From positions 31,542 through 95,541 of the forward strand of contig NZ_JAVKCA010000014.1 of the NCBI RefSeq assembly GCF_040222955.1: 64,000 nt of DNA, read 5' to 3'. This DNA comes from Marinoscillum sp040222955. Its GTDB lineage: Bacteria; Bacteroidota; Bacteroidia; Cytophagales; Cyclobacteriaceae. Both the position numbers and the translations under genes were made by a program. Numbering within the stretch: position 1 is the stretch's first letter; every line of letters starts with the position of its first letter. Below are positions 55,601 through 64,000 of this stretch, in pieces. The notes beneath the pieces were generated by a model. That model was not told the origin of the DNA, searched no databases, and saw only the letters and a program-made list of their open reading frames with translations.

Positions 55601-58600
55601 CAGTATAAGCTGTACCGGTACCATTCTCTGCAAAACTGGCAGTGAGTGCTGAGGTGAAAACCGGAGCGGTATCATCTACATCCGTGACCGTGATCGTCAC
55701 ATCCTGATTGGTAGTGTTGATTCCATCACTGGCCACCACATTGGTTACATAAGAGTTGTTGGCGTCTGCATCCGTAGGGTTCTCAAAGTCTGGAGCGTTT
55801 TTGAAGGTCACCACACCTGAGCTACCCACGATATCGAATAAGGATTCATCGTTGCCGGTACCTAAGCTGTAAGTCAATGCATTGGCATCTGTGGCTACTG
55901 CAGTATAGGCTGTTCCAGTGCCATTCTCTGCAAAACTGGCAGTGAGTGCTGAGGTGAAGACAGGTGTAATGTTATCAAGGTATTCATAAGCGCCCATGTC
56001 AATCACATCAATACTTGGCAGGCCATCGTAGAGACGTGGGTTACCTGCTAAATCAACATCATTGGCTATGTCGCCACCTGCATTGGTATACAAACTATTA
56101 CTCCCCGTATTTACGGCTGAGCTCGTATTTTTAAGACTAAAATCCTCGTTGGCGGGATCGTTAAAGATGTCTGTATCCGTCAGTTCGCTAGCATCAATGT
56201 TGCCATCACTAATATCACTATTCCCTTTAATCAGACAGTTCTGAGCCGTGTAATCTCCCGTAACAACATCCCATATGATACTGTTATAAAGGGTCACACC
56301 AGAATTTTGAGACACACAACCTGGCACTTCTTCGCTACTCACGGTAGCCTCATTTCCCACAATAGAAACATTGGTAAGTGTGGGGCCTGATAGATCAACA
56401 TTATACATTCCGCTACCATTTTCACTCGCCTGATTACTTTCAATAGAGACATTCAGTAGCGTAGGTGAAGAACTCTCCTGATTGGTCATCCCACCGCCAT
56501 CTTTGGCTTCATTATTTCTTAAAATCACCAATTGGAGCTTTGGAGAAGACTGATAGCTGAACATCCCCCCACCAGATTCTGTACATGTATTATTATGGAG
56601 AATAACATTTTTATAGCTGGGTGAAGAGACAGAATTATAAACCCCTGCCCCAGAGCACTTATAGACTTGGTTACCATTAATTAAAATATCAGAATATGCA
56701 TTGGCATTTCCTCCGGTAAGGCTAAAACCATCTAAGCTTGCTGTGCCTATATCACCAGAGCTCACCAGTACATTGTAGATGTTATCACTGGCATCATTTT
56801 CCGTTCCTATATCACCGTTTAGAATAGTTCCCTTTGTTTGGTCGGAAGAAGGGAGAATACGCGTATCCGTCAAATCCTCTATGCCGTTGGCGGGATCAAA
56901 ACCACCATACAACTGAACGTTCTTCACCATGGAAAAGCTATTATTACGTGCCTGGTCAGTACCAAAATTCACTCCATCTTCGGGACTATACATGGGTTGA
57001 TAAGTACCTATGGACACATATATTTTTAAAGGTGTAGTTTCCCACGAATTATCATAATTCTCCTTTGCCCATATCATGGCGTCTGCCAGTTCAGTAATGG
57101 CATTGGCCCAGGAGCCACCTCTGCCATTGCCGCCACTTACGCTTTTGTTAACATATAGGATGTTGTTGATATCGGGGGTCATGACGCGGGAGACATCCAC
57201 TACAAATGACTGGGTTGCTGTTCCCCCATTGCCATCACTGGCAGAAAGCGTCACGTTATGATTCCCTACCTGGCCTGTTGCATCACCCGATAGCTGATAA
57301 CTATTCAAACCTATTTTGCGAATAAGACTATTCCCCTGATCTGCCACATAGACCTCCCCGGCAGCATTCATCGCCAAACCGATAGGGCCATTAAAGCTGG
57401 CGGCAGTTCCTGCTCCGTTATCCGAGCCAGGGGTTAGACTGGATCCGGCAATGGTGGTTACCACTCCTGAAGGGGTAATCTTTCTAATGGTATGATTACC
57501 ATATTCTGAAATCAATAAATTACCTGAACCATCTACAAGTACATCAAATGGAGTGTTAAACGATGCACTCGTACCCGTACCATCATTGGCTCCGGCACTA
57601 CCCGTTCCGGCAATGGTGGTGACTACTCCGGCCGGAGTAATCTTTCTAACCAGGTGACTGTTTTGCTCAGTTACATACAAATTACCAGAGGCATCAATAT
57701 CTATTGCATTGGGTCCGTTAAAACCGGCATCAGTACCCGTACCATCCGCTGGGGTTCCGGAACCTGAACCTGCAAATGTGGATACTTCTCCTGCCGGGGT
57801 GATTTTTCTGATGAGGTTATTCACAATTTCGGCTACATACAGATTACCCGAAGCATCAATCGCCATACTGATGGGCCCCGAAAAACGGGCATCGGTGCCG
57901 GTTCCATTTACATTCCCACGCACACCATTTGTTCCCGCAAAAGTCGACACTTCACCCGCGGGAGTTATCTTCCTGATGATTTGATTACCAAAATCTGCCA
58001 CAAACAAATTGCCTGAAGCATCCATGGTCATACCAGTAGGGTTGGCGAAGCTGGCTGCCGTACCCGTACCATTGGCTGATCCATAGTCACCGGATCCTGC
58101 TAAGGTACTTACATCTCCTGTAGGGGTAATCTTTCGGATGCGATGCCCGTAGGTGGCTACATAGAGATTGTCCGAGGCATCCATCACCAGGCCAACGGGT
58201 TGAATAAAACTGGCAGCCGTACCATTTCCATCAGCAAAACTCGCATCACCCGATCCGGCAAATGTTGAAATAGGTAAAACCGAATTCAACGAAAGCCAAT
58301 CTGGCTTCACCGTTGCCGTCACGGTCACAGCATCATTGTCCAGGTCGCTGGTCTCAATGTCATAAGTATAGGTTTCATCATCATCCACGGAGGTAACTGC
58401 CGTAGAAGTGAAAGCAGGTTGTTCGTTTACATTGGTTACTGTAATGGTCACATCCTGATTCACCGAATTTGTGCCATCACTAGCCACCACATTGACCACA
58501 TAAGTGTTGTTGGCATCTGCATCCGCAGGGTTTTCAAAGTCAGGAGCACTGCTGAACGTCACCACTCCGGTACTGCCTGCGATATCAAACAACGATTCAT

Positions 58601-60551
58601 CGTTGCCTGTACCCAGGCTGTAAGTGATCGTTTCCGAATCGGTTGCAACTGCCGTGTAGGCCGTACCTGTACCATTCTCCGCAAAGGAAGATGTAACCCC
58701 GGAGGTGAACACCGGAGCGGTGGCATCAGTCACCGTAACTGTAAAGGTCTGGGTGGCTGTGCCGCCATTGCCATCGCTGGCAGAGAGAGAAACGTTATGA
58801 TCCCCTACTTGTCCCGCCGGATCTCCTGATAACACGGCAGGGTGTGTAATGTCTATTTTTCGGATTCTGTAATTGATCCCATCGGCTATGTACAGATCTC
58901 CTGACGAATCGAAGGTAAGATCAAATGGACGGGCAAATTTGGCAGCTGTACCAGTGCCATCTCCAAATGACTCACTTCCATTTCCGGCCAGTGTAGTCAC
59001 CGTGCCATCCGTGGTTATTTTTCTGATGCGATGGTTGAACAGTTCAGCCACATATAAATTACCCGCGGCATCAAAGTCCATTCCGTGAGGGAAGTAGAAC
59101 TGTGCTGCTGCACCCACCCCATCGTTATAACCAGACGTAGAGCCAGCCAGCAACGTCACCTCTCCAGCCTGGGTAATTTTCTTGATTTTGTGGTTGCGAT
59201 CAGCTACATACACATTGCCATCGTTGCCTACAGCGATCCCTTCTGGCCAATTGAATTGGGCAGCTGTGCCTGTCCCTACGGCATCTCCATTGGTGGAACC
59301 TGCCAAAGAGGTGACTACTCCTGCCGGGGTTACTTTTCTGATTTTCTCATTCCCTCTGTCCGCCACATACACATTTCCTGAGTTATCTACTGCCACGTCA
59401 TACGGGGAATCAAATCGAGCTGAAGTGCCGGTATCATCCAGGTAACCCTGAGTTGAGCCGGCTAGCGTAGATACTGTCCCGTCGGTGGATATTTTTCTAA
59501 TTTTGTGATTCCAGGTATCTGCCACATAGACGTTCCCTGCATTGTCCACAGCGATTCCATTTGGGCTGTTGAACTTCGCACTGACTAATGGGCCATCTTC
59601 ATAACCAGAAGCACTTACCAGCGTGGTGACTACTCCTGCTGAAGTGATTTTCCTGATCTGATAACTCCCTTCGTCCTCATCAAGCTCATAGATGTTGCCG
59701 GCACCATCTGCTCCTATAGATACAGGAGAGTAAAATGAGGCATCTGTTCCGGTGCCATCATCTGTCCCTAATGTACCTGAACCTACAAATGTGGTAACTA
59801 CTGCATCTTCACTGCCTGCCGTAAATGTTAGCCAGTCCGGCTTGGTCGGAGCGGTCACCACCACATGATCGTCATCAGCATCACTGGTCTCTATTTCATA
59901 AGTATAGGTTTCATCATCATCCACAGCTGTGACTGCTGTGGAAGTAAATGCCGGATTTCGGTTGGCCAGCGTGCCCTCCACTTTAAAATCCACAAAATAA
60001 CCATTGATGACTGAGGCGTTATAATACAGAAAATTAGCAGGAATGGTACCTGCAGCGCCTGTATTGGTAGCTCCGGTACTGGCATCCCAATTCGTATCTG
60101 CGCCAGACACATAGGTCACATGTACCCAGTAACTTGTATTAGCAGAGAGTGTCGGGCTGGTAGTAGAATTGATCGTTAAATCATTAATGGTAGAGGTGGA
60201 TGTAGACAGGTTTCCGAGGTTTTCTATCAGATTGCCCTGGGTATTGTCCGGATTATCCCTGATTGAAATATTCGCCGTGGCACCCACCCCCTCTGCGCCC
60301 GAGTACAGTGAGAGGGTGATGCTGGTGAGCTCAATGTCAGCAGCTCCCACGGTAAATCCCTGAGCTCCGTAAAAGCTGCTATTGATGATAAGAGAGCCAT
60401 CATTGTCAGGTGCAGAAAGGCTATTGACCACTACGGCTTGTGCTTCCGCGCTGAAAGCACTTATAATGATCAGAGCGAAAACCAGTGCTGTGCGGATTCC
60501 TTTGTGAGGATTTCGCGATTTTGCAATTAATTCGATTGGAACATTCATCAT
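52689..60551 (-). CDS. Giant T9SS adhesin: dual NHL propellers, cadherin-like repeats, gliding-type sorting domain
   Basis: A 2620-residue secreted protein. Signal peptide about 1-38; choice-of-anchor R-like domain about 40-195; first NHL block about 250-565 (six repeats such as GNVYVADRGNEKIRKVT); a cadherin-like unit about 607-704; second NHL block about 760-1084 (six repeats such as GNLFVADFGNQIIRKIT); a right-handed beta-helix region about 1127-1527; ten near-identical 100-residue cadherin-like repeats about 1528-2528; and a type B sorting domain about 2531-2620 with PTAITPNGDGANDQWQLPGI. It would be carried by T9SS and fixed to the surface by the PorP/SprF protein next to it, for adhesion or gliding. 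It is the only large protein in its module. Confidence 0.92.
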   Translation of the reverse strand: MMNVPIELIAKSRNPHKGIRTALVFALIIISAFSAEAQAVVVNSLSAPDNDGSLIINSSFYGAQGFTVGAADIELTSITLSLYSGAEGVGATANISIRDNPDNTQGNLIENLGNLSTSTSTINDLTINSTTSPTLSANTSYWVHVTYVSGADTNWDASTGATNTGAAGTIPANFLYYNASVINGYFVDFKVEGTLANRNPAFTSTAVTAVDDDETYTYEIETSDADDDHVVVTAPTKPDWLTFTAGSEDAVVTTFVGSGTLGTDDGTGTDASFYSPVSIGADGAGNIYELDEDEGSYQIRKITSAGVVTTLVSASGYEDGPLVSAKFNSPNGIAVDNAGNVYVADTWNHKIRKISTDGTVSTLAGSTQGYLDDTGTSARFDSPYDVAVDNSGNVYVADRGNEKIRKVTPAGVVTSLAGSTNGDAVGTGTAAQFNWPEGIAVGNDGNVYVADRNHKIKKITQAGEVTLLAGSTSGYNDGVGAAAQFYFPHGMDFDAAGNLYVAELFNHRIRKITTDGTVTTLAGNGSESFGDGTGTAAKFARPFDLTFDSSGDLYIADGINYRIRKIDITHPAVLSGDPAGQVGDHNVSLSASDGNGGTATQTFTVTVTDATAPVFTSGVTSSFAENGTGTAYTAVATDSETITYSLGTGNDESLFDIAGSTGVVTFSSAPDFENPADADANNTYVVNVVASDGTNSVNQDVTITVTNVNEQPAFTSTAVTSVDDDETYTYDIETSDLDNDAVTVTATVKPDWLSLNSVLPISTFAGSGDASFADGNGTAASFIQPVGLVMDASDNLYVATYGHRIRKITPTGDVSTLAGSGDYGSANGTGTAASFANPTGMTMDASGNLFVADFGNQIIRKITPAGEVSTFAGTNGVRGNVNGTGTDARFSGPISMAIDASGNLYVAEIVNNLIRKITPAGEVSTFAGSGSGTPADGTGTDAGFNGPNAIDIDASGNLYVTEQNSHLVRKITPAGVVTTIAGTGSAGANDGTGTSASFNTPFDVLVDGSGNLLISEYGNHTIRKITPSGVVTTIAGSSLTPGSDNGAGTAASFNGPIGLAMNAAGEVYVADQGNSLIRKIGLNSYQLSGDATGQVGNHNVTLSASDGNGGTATQSFVVDVSRVMTPDINNILYVNKSVSGGNGRGGSWANAITELADAMIWAKENYDNSWETTPLKIYVSIGTYQPMYSPEDGVNFGTDQARNNSFSMVKNVQLYGGFDPANGIEDLTDTRILPSSDQTKGTILNGDIGTENDASDNIYNVLVSSGDIGTASLDGFSLTGGNANAYSDILINGNQVYKCSGAGVYNSVSSPSYKNVILHNNTCTESGGGMFSYQSSPKLQLVILRNNEAKDGGGMTNQESSSPTLLNVSIESNQASENGSGMYNVDLSGPTLTNVSIVGNEATVSSEEVPGCVSQNSGVTLYNSIIWDVVTGDYTAQNCLIKGNSDISDGNIDASELTDTDIFNDPANEDFSLKNTSSAVNTGSNSLYTNAGGDIANDVDLAGNPRLYDGLPSIDVIDMGAYEYLDNITPVFTSALTASFAENGTGTAYTAVATDANALTYSLGTGNDESLFDIVGSSGVVTFKNAPDFENPTDADANNSYVTNVVASDGINTTNQDVTITVTDVDDTAPVFTSALTASFAENGTGTAYTALATDANSLTYSLGSSNDESLFDIVGSTGVVTFKSTPDFENPTDADANKTYVINVVASDGTNASNQDVTITVTDVDDTAPVFTSALTSSFAENGTGTAYTVLATDANALTYSLGTGTDESLFDIVGSTGVVTFKTAPDFENPADEDANNTYVINVVASDGTNASNQDVTITVTDVDDIAPVFTSALTASFAENGTGTAYTALATDANALTYSLGTSNDESLFDIVGSTGVLTFKITPDFENPSDADANNTYVINVVASDGINTVNQDVTITVTDVDDTAPVFTSALTASFAENGTGTAYTATATDSQTITYSLGTGNDESLFDIVGSTGVVTFKNAPDFESPADADANNTYVINVEASDGTNASNQDVTITVTDVDDTAPVFTSALTTSFAENGTGTAYTALATDASALTYSLGTGNDESLFDIVGSSGVVTFKSAPDFENPADADANNTYVINVLASDGINTANQDVTITVTDVDDTAPVFTSALTASFAENGTGTAYTATATDSQTITYSLGTGNDESLFDIVGSTGVVTFKTAPDFENPADADANNTYLINVVASDGTNASNQDVTITVTDVDDTAPVFTSALTASFAENGTGTAYTALATDANSLIYSLGTGNDESLFDIVGSTGVVTFKTAPDFENPADADANNTYVINVVASDGTNASNQDVTITVTDVDDTAPVFTSALTASFAENGTGTAYTALATDANSLTYSLGSGNDESLFDIVGSTGVVTFKSAPDFENPTDADANNTYVINVVASDGSNASNQDVTITVTDVDDTAPVFTSALTASFAENGTGTAYTATATGSETITYSLGTGNDESLFDIVGSTGVVTFKSAPDFENPTDADANNTYVINVVASDGVNASNQDVTITVTDVEENTPVADIMIPTAITPNGDGANDQWQLPGIEFFPNSRVAVLDRNGHVVFESKGYTTPWDGTDNGRELAADTYYYSVDLTRDGGKTHKGFVLILK
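52978..55966 (-). repeat. Ten tandem 300-bp repeats within the adhesin gene
   Basis: The same block recurs at exactly 300-base steps; for instance the CCATTCTCTGCAAAACT-like segment begins at 53221, 53521, 53821 and so on to 55921. No unit carries an insertion or deletion, only substitutions. Each encodes one cadherin-like domain (TSALTASFAENGTGTAYTA to DVTITVTDVDDT). Two kinds of unit alternate in part, one with SQTITYS and one with ANALTYS or ANSLTYS. Confidence 0.96.
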
Positions 60552-60701
60552 ACGGCATTTTGGTTGGGTTCTTCTGCCAGGCAGAAAAGTCTACCGAATG
60601 TATGGATGGATGCTCAGGGGATAAAAAATGATTGACCAGGCCCGAAAGTTGGTGGACGAAATCAATAAACCCGGTGACGAAAAATGAAGGGGTAAGGCGG
60701 A

Positions 60702-61478
60702 TTAACCGGCCAGGATGGCCAGCAGCGCATCTCGCTTCTCTTTGACAATTGGGATTTCCTGGTCATTGATCCGAATGGTATTGCCCCCAATGCGCTCTAT
60801 TTTGGATACGTTCACCAAAAACGAGCGATGCACCTGAAAGAAGTGCTCTGACGGCAATTTGGCTTCCATGTTTTTAAGGGTCTCCTTCAGCACCTTTTGC
60901 TTTCCCTGACTGTGAATCTCCACATAGTTGCCGTCTGACTTGATGTAATCAATTTCAGAAAGGGTGATCTTCACATACTGGTATTCATCCTTGATGAAGA
61001 GGGCATCTTTGATCAGCAAGGGTGGGTTTTTTATTTCCTCCAACACCTCTGCATCCTTCACCACAGACATGCTCACCTCCTTTTGTGCCGGGGTTCTCTG
61101 CTCATGACTAAACCTGGCCAGGGCGGTCTCAATGGCGGCATAGACTCCCTGCTGTGCCACGGGTTTGAGCAGATAGCCATAAGGCATAGTAGCAGTGGCT
61201 TCTTCGATGGTCTTCTTGTCTCCCAGTGAGGTGAGAAAAACATAGGGAATGTTCAACTCTCGTTTCAACTGCTCCGCCAGCCAGATCCCGGTCTCGGCTC
61301 CCTTCAGGCTGATATCGAGCAGGGCAATGTCCGGCTTCAGCGCTCTGGCAAGCTCCAGTCCTTTGATGGCACGGATGGCGGTCCCCACACATTCATAGCC
61401 CATTTTTTCGATCATGCTGACGATGGACTGGGCGATGATCATTTCATCTTCTACAACCAATACTTTTACTTTCTCCAT
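60702..61478 (-). CDS. LytTR-family response regulator
   Basis: A 258-residue protein with a receiver domain (about 1-125; Asp55 in LLDISLKG is the phosphorylation site, acidic pair at Glu10-Asp11) and a C-terminal LytTR DNA-binding domain (about 155-256: IDYIKSDGNYVEIHS, FFQVHRSFLVNVSKIERIGG). Its ATG overlaps the kinase stop by one base. It is followed 150 bases later by the adhesin gene, so the pair may control surface adhesion; that is inferred from position. Confidence 0.93.
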   Translation of the reverse strand: MEKVKVLVVEDEMIIAQSIVSMIEKMGYECVGTAIRAIKGLELARALKPDIALLDISLKGAETGIWLAEQLKRELNIPYVFLTSLGDKKTIEEATATMPYGYLLKPVAQQGVYAAIETALARFSHEQRTPAQKEVSMSVVKDAEVLEEIKNPPLLIKDALFIKDEYQYVKITLSEIDYIKSDGNYVEIHSQGKQKVLKETLKNMEAKLPSEHFFQVHRSFLVNVSKIERIGGNTIRINDQEIPIVKEKRDALLAILAG

Positions 61479-63406
61479 CAGACCGCAAACTTCAGTTCAA
61501 AGGTGGTACCATTCGAATTGCTGAAACGATAATCTCCTTCCAGCTGGTCACTGAGCATCCTGGTCAATTTCAAGCCCAGGGAAGCAGACTGTGTGGCATG
61601 CATGAGTTCATCAGGAATGCCAGAGCCATTGTCCGAAACGGTCAGGTGATAGGCCCCTTCTTCATGCTGAAGAACTACCTTAAAAACACCACCGCCCATT
61701 CGCTGGGTATAGGCGTACTTGAAGGCATTGGTGCTCAACTCATTGATGATGAGCCCCAAAGGCACGGCAGTGTCCACATCAAAGAAGATATTTTTGGCTT
61801 CTACTTCCAGGGCTACATCTTTGGCCATATCACCAAAGGAAAGTTTGATCTCGCCGATCAGCTCATTTAGGTATTCATCAAAAGGGATGTGCTTCAGGTC
61901 ATCGTTTTCATAGAGCTTTTGGTGAATCAAAGCCATGGAGCGCACACGCCCCTGCCCCTCTTCCAGCAGCCTTTTGGCATCCAGATTTTCAGATTCATCG
62001 GACTGTAAGTACAGCAAACTGGCGATGATCTGAAGATTGTTCTTTACCCGATGGTGGATTTCCTTGAGCAAGGCCTCCCTTTCGGATAAAGACTTCCCTA
62101 AGAGTTCATTTTGGGCAGTGATCGTCTTGTTGCTTCTGGACTTGATTTGGAAGATCAGCAAGGCCACCACACCGAGCAGCAAAGCACCAGCGATGGCCAC
62201 ATTTCGGAGGAGCTCCTGTCTGTTTAGTTCCAGCTCCTGTGCGGAAAGCTGTACGCCCTGGAGTGCCAGGTCCTTCTCCTTTTTCTCGGTTTCATACTTC
62301 ACCTGCATCTCAGCAATGGCGTCTGCGCTATTCTTGGCCTGCAGGGTGTCACTCAGTGTTTTGCTTTCGGCGATCGCCTGGTAGGCGTCCTCATACCTGC
62401 CCAGCTTCTGAAGGTCTTTCGACATCAGCCAAAGGGTCCTGCTGGTTTCCAACTCATCTCCCCTGTCGGCGAACAGGTCTTTGGCCTGTTTGTGCATTTC
62501 ATAGGCTCGCGGGTAGTTGCCCTTTTCGAAGTACACCGTGCCCAGCCCCACCATGGCTTCTGTCACCTCCTTGGTGCTTTTATTGTCGCCAAAGTATTGG
62601 AGGGAGTTTTCATAGTGAAATTGAGCTGAATCATATTTTTGTTCCTTGAGATAAAGGTCTCCGATCATCCTGCTCAGCTCAGCCAGTTTGCGCTCATCTT
62701 TGTTTTTTCTACTCAGGCTCAATCCCACCCCGAAATAATACATCGCCGAGTCATTCTTGTTCATGGCCAGGAAGTTAGAACCCAGATTGGTATAGGACCT
62801 GATGAGGTCCGTTTCCATGGCGTTGGCCTTGTAGACATTGAGTGCTTTCCACTGATACTCCTGGGCAGTTTCGAAGTTCTTCATATTGTGATAAGCCATG
62901 GAAATCACATTGTAGGTATTGGCGACAAACTTGGGCGCAAATTTCTCATTGCCCTCCTGAATGGCCAGCGCCCGCAGGAGGTACTCGATGGCCGTTTGGT
63001 ATTTACTCTGGCCGATCAGCACGATACTGGCATTGGTGAGGTTGCTGGAAATGCCCACACTGTCTCCCTGAGCAATGGATATCTCAATGTTTTTGTCGAT
63101 GTAGACAATGGACGAATCAAACTCAGCCTTATCATAATAATACATGGCGTAAGCCACATTCACCGACTTCTGGCCATTGCGGTTTTTGTCTTTGCCAGGG
63201 TGAGTGTCCAGCTTTTGGGCGAAATAGGCCAGTGAATCCGGGTTGTGGCCGATGTACTCATTGATCAGATTGATGAGTGTCTGTACCTGCACACTGTCTG
63301 AAGCAGTAGTGGCATACAATTCCTTCAATTCAGAAATTTTGGGTGTTTGCGCCGCGACACGAAACAGCGCGATGAAACAGAGAAAAATCAGGGATAAATA
63401 CTTCAT
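61478..63406 (-). CDS. TPR-containing sensor histidine kinase (HisKA_2 type)
   Basis: A 642-residue protein: signal peptide (about 1-19), periplasmic TPR repeats (about 75-360), a helical stretch, one membrane helix (about 400-422), then a HisKA_2 dimerisation domain with His451 in EIHHRVKNNLQIIASLLYLQ and an HATPase domain with ELSTNAFKYAYT and VSDNGSGIPDELMH. This group usually pairs with LytTR-type regulators in Bacteroidota, as here. The periplasmic TPR region suggests it senses a protein or envelope partner. Confidence 0.93.
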   Translation of the reverse strand: MKYLSLIFLCFIALFRVAAQTPKISELKELYATTASDSVQVQTLINLINEYIGHNPDSLAYFAQKLDTHPGKDKNRNGQKSVNVAYAMYYYDKAEFDSSIVYIDKNIEISIAQGDSVGISSNLTNASIVLIGQSKYQTAIEYLLRALAIQEGNEKFAPKFVANTYNVISMAYHNMKNFETAQEYQWKALNVYKANAMETDLIRSYTNLGSNFLAMNKNDSAMYYFGVGLSLSRKNKDERKLAELSRMIGDLYLKEQKYDSAQFHYENSLQYFGDNKSTKEVTEAMVGLGTVYFEKGNYPRAYEMHKQAKDLFADRGDELETSRTLWLMSKDLQKLGRYEDAYQAIAESKTLSDTLQAKNSADAIAEMQVKYETEKKEKDLALQGVQLSAQELELNRQELLRNVAIAGALLLGVVALLIFQIKSRSNKTITAQNELLGKSLSEREALLKEIHHRVKNNLQIIASLLYLQSDESENLDAKRLLEEGQGRVRSMALIHQKLYENDDLKHIPFDEYLNELIGEIKLSFGDMAKDVALEVEAKNIFFDVDTAVPLGLIINELSTNAFKYAYTQRMGGGVFKVVLQHEEGAYHLTVSDNGSGIPDELMHATQSASLGLKLTRMLSDQLEGDYRFSNSNGTTFELKFAV

Positions 63407-63533
63407 GGGTTAGGTATAGCGATTGGTTGGCAAGGTCTATCCACAAATAAAGTGATTGTTTGATTGAATCCGTGTGGAAATGGAGAATTAGATGACGAAG
63501 GGGTGGTTATAGGATGATGTTTTTTCCCAGGGC

Positions 63534-63672
63534 CGTCATTCCGGTTTTGGACGAGCGCAGCGATGGACAAATACCGGAATCTTTAGGGGTTATCAATAGA
63601 ATTTAATCTGATGTTTTCGATCTTCCTTATTGTCTATCCTTCGACACAGCAGTCTGCGACCGCCGGCTCAGG
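63534..63672 (+). repeat. Interspersed repeat, copy 1
   Basis: A 139-base copy that opens with the palindromic core ATTCCGGT ... ACCGGAAT (core 63534-63581) and ends with a TCGACAC-rich part and CGGCTCAGG. It matches the copy at 63861-64000 almost base for base in the core, with a few indels later. Confidence 0.88.
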
Positions 63673-63807
63673 ATGACAATCGACACGGCAGTCTTTCAAC
63701 CTGTCATGGTGAGCCTGTCGAACCATAAGGCAGGTGGATAGTCTTTCTCATAAAACACTCCTTGATTCGACCAGAACACACTCTGAAAGCTACCCATCCA
63801 ATGAACA

Positions 63808-63846
63808 GATTCCGGTATTCTTCGTACCTCAGAAACCGGAATGACG
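63808..63846 (-). repeat. Inverted relative of the repeat core
   Basis: A 39-base palindromic element with GATTCCGGT at its left and ACCGGAATGACG at its right. Read on the minus strand it starts CGTCATTCCGGT like the other cores, but the loop sequence differs. Confidence 0.78.
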
Positions 63847-63860
63847 TTCTTTTCCCGTCC

Positions 63861-64000
63861 CGTCATTCCGGTTTTGGACGAGCGCAGCGATGGACAAAGA
63901 CCGGAATCTCAAGGGTTCTATTTAGGCTTCAATTTGGTGTTTTCGAGATCTTCCTTCTTGTCTATCCTTCGACACGGCTGTCTGCGACCACCTGCTCAGG
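63861..64000 (+). repeat. Interspersed repeat, copy 2 (cut by window edge)
   Basis: The second 140-base copy, core 63861-63908, continuing to the window end. It shares with copy 1 the stretch TTTTGGACGAGCGCAGCGAT inside the palindrome and the TATCCTTCGACAC run after it. Confidence 0.88.

Larger units (their letters stand above)
63407..64000. other. Non-coding right edge with interspersed repeats
   Basis: No gene can be supported in these 594 bases. They include the promoter of the histidine kinase gene and an array of related repeat copies listed separately. The last 140 bases run off the window inside a repeat. Confidence 0.7.

Noticed and set aside
52978..55966. Regular repeats considered as a CRISPR array
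   Set aside because: The units are 300 bp, coding and without unique spacers.
60572..60586. Palindrome between the LytTR gene and the adhesin gene
   Set aside because: Seven pairs around a one-base centre without a T run; too weak to call terminator or operator.

Overview
The window reads as a chromosomal segment of a gliding or surface-associated member of the Bacteroidota, most likely Cytophagales and probably marine. The phylum call rests on SusC/SusD pairs, a one-piece hybrid two-component regulator, type IX secretion (T9SS) sorting domains of both kinds, a PorP/SprF protein and weak Shine-Dalgarno sequences. The order is an inference from overall gene content. The window is densely coding. 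I see no rRNA, tRNA, CRISPR array, phage or insertion sequence.

Layout. 1-9.1 kb (minus): the start of folC, a tonB-exbD-exbB operon with overlapping or abutting genes, an acidic SPOR protein, an outer-membrane barrel with a long TPR partner, and holA. 9.4-12.6 kb (plus): a circularly permuted ATP-grasp / alpha-E / transglutaminase trio. 12.65-29.9 kb: a polysaccharide utilisation locus (PUL), with GH130, an MFS transporter, a SusC/SusD pair, a LamG lipoprotein and two related secreted proteins of unrecognised family, divergent from a 1373-residue hybrid sensor/AraC regulator. 30-33.3 kb: an AraC regulator with a hemerythrin protein, then a DUF1593 protein. 33.4-36.8 kb: two minus-strand membrane-protein genes separated by an AT-richer Mrr plus HNH nuclease pair. 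37-39.9 kb: a MocR regulator and a PLP decarboxylase.

39.96-43.3 kb is an MbnP/MbnH-type cluster (diheme cytochrome lipoprotein, MbnP-like lipoprotein, barrel with a CxxCxC N-terminus, small Cys protein), probably for copper. 43.4-49.3 kb holds an AraC regulator divergent from two NTF2-like genes (the first frameshifted), a cupin lipoprotein, and a separate block of a 2Fe-2S subunit, a molybdenum hydroxylase and an ABM protein. The same 21-bp-spaced direct repeat lies in front of both blocks, which links them as one regulon.

50.3-63.4 kb (minus) is a T9SS adhesin module: an OmpA/PD40 protein, a PorP/SprF protein, a 2620-residue adhesin with two six-unit NHL propellers and ten cadherin-like repeats at an exact 300-bp period, then a LytTR regulator and its TPR histidine kinase. 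The last 600 bases are non-coding and carry two 140-bp repeat copies plus an inverted relative.

The strongest leads are the duplicated AraC operator, the copper-type cluster, the unrecognised protein pair in the PUL, and the nuclease island that splits a membrane-protein pair. All family names come from reading motifs; no database search was possible.
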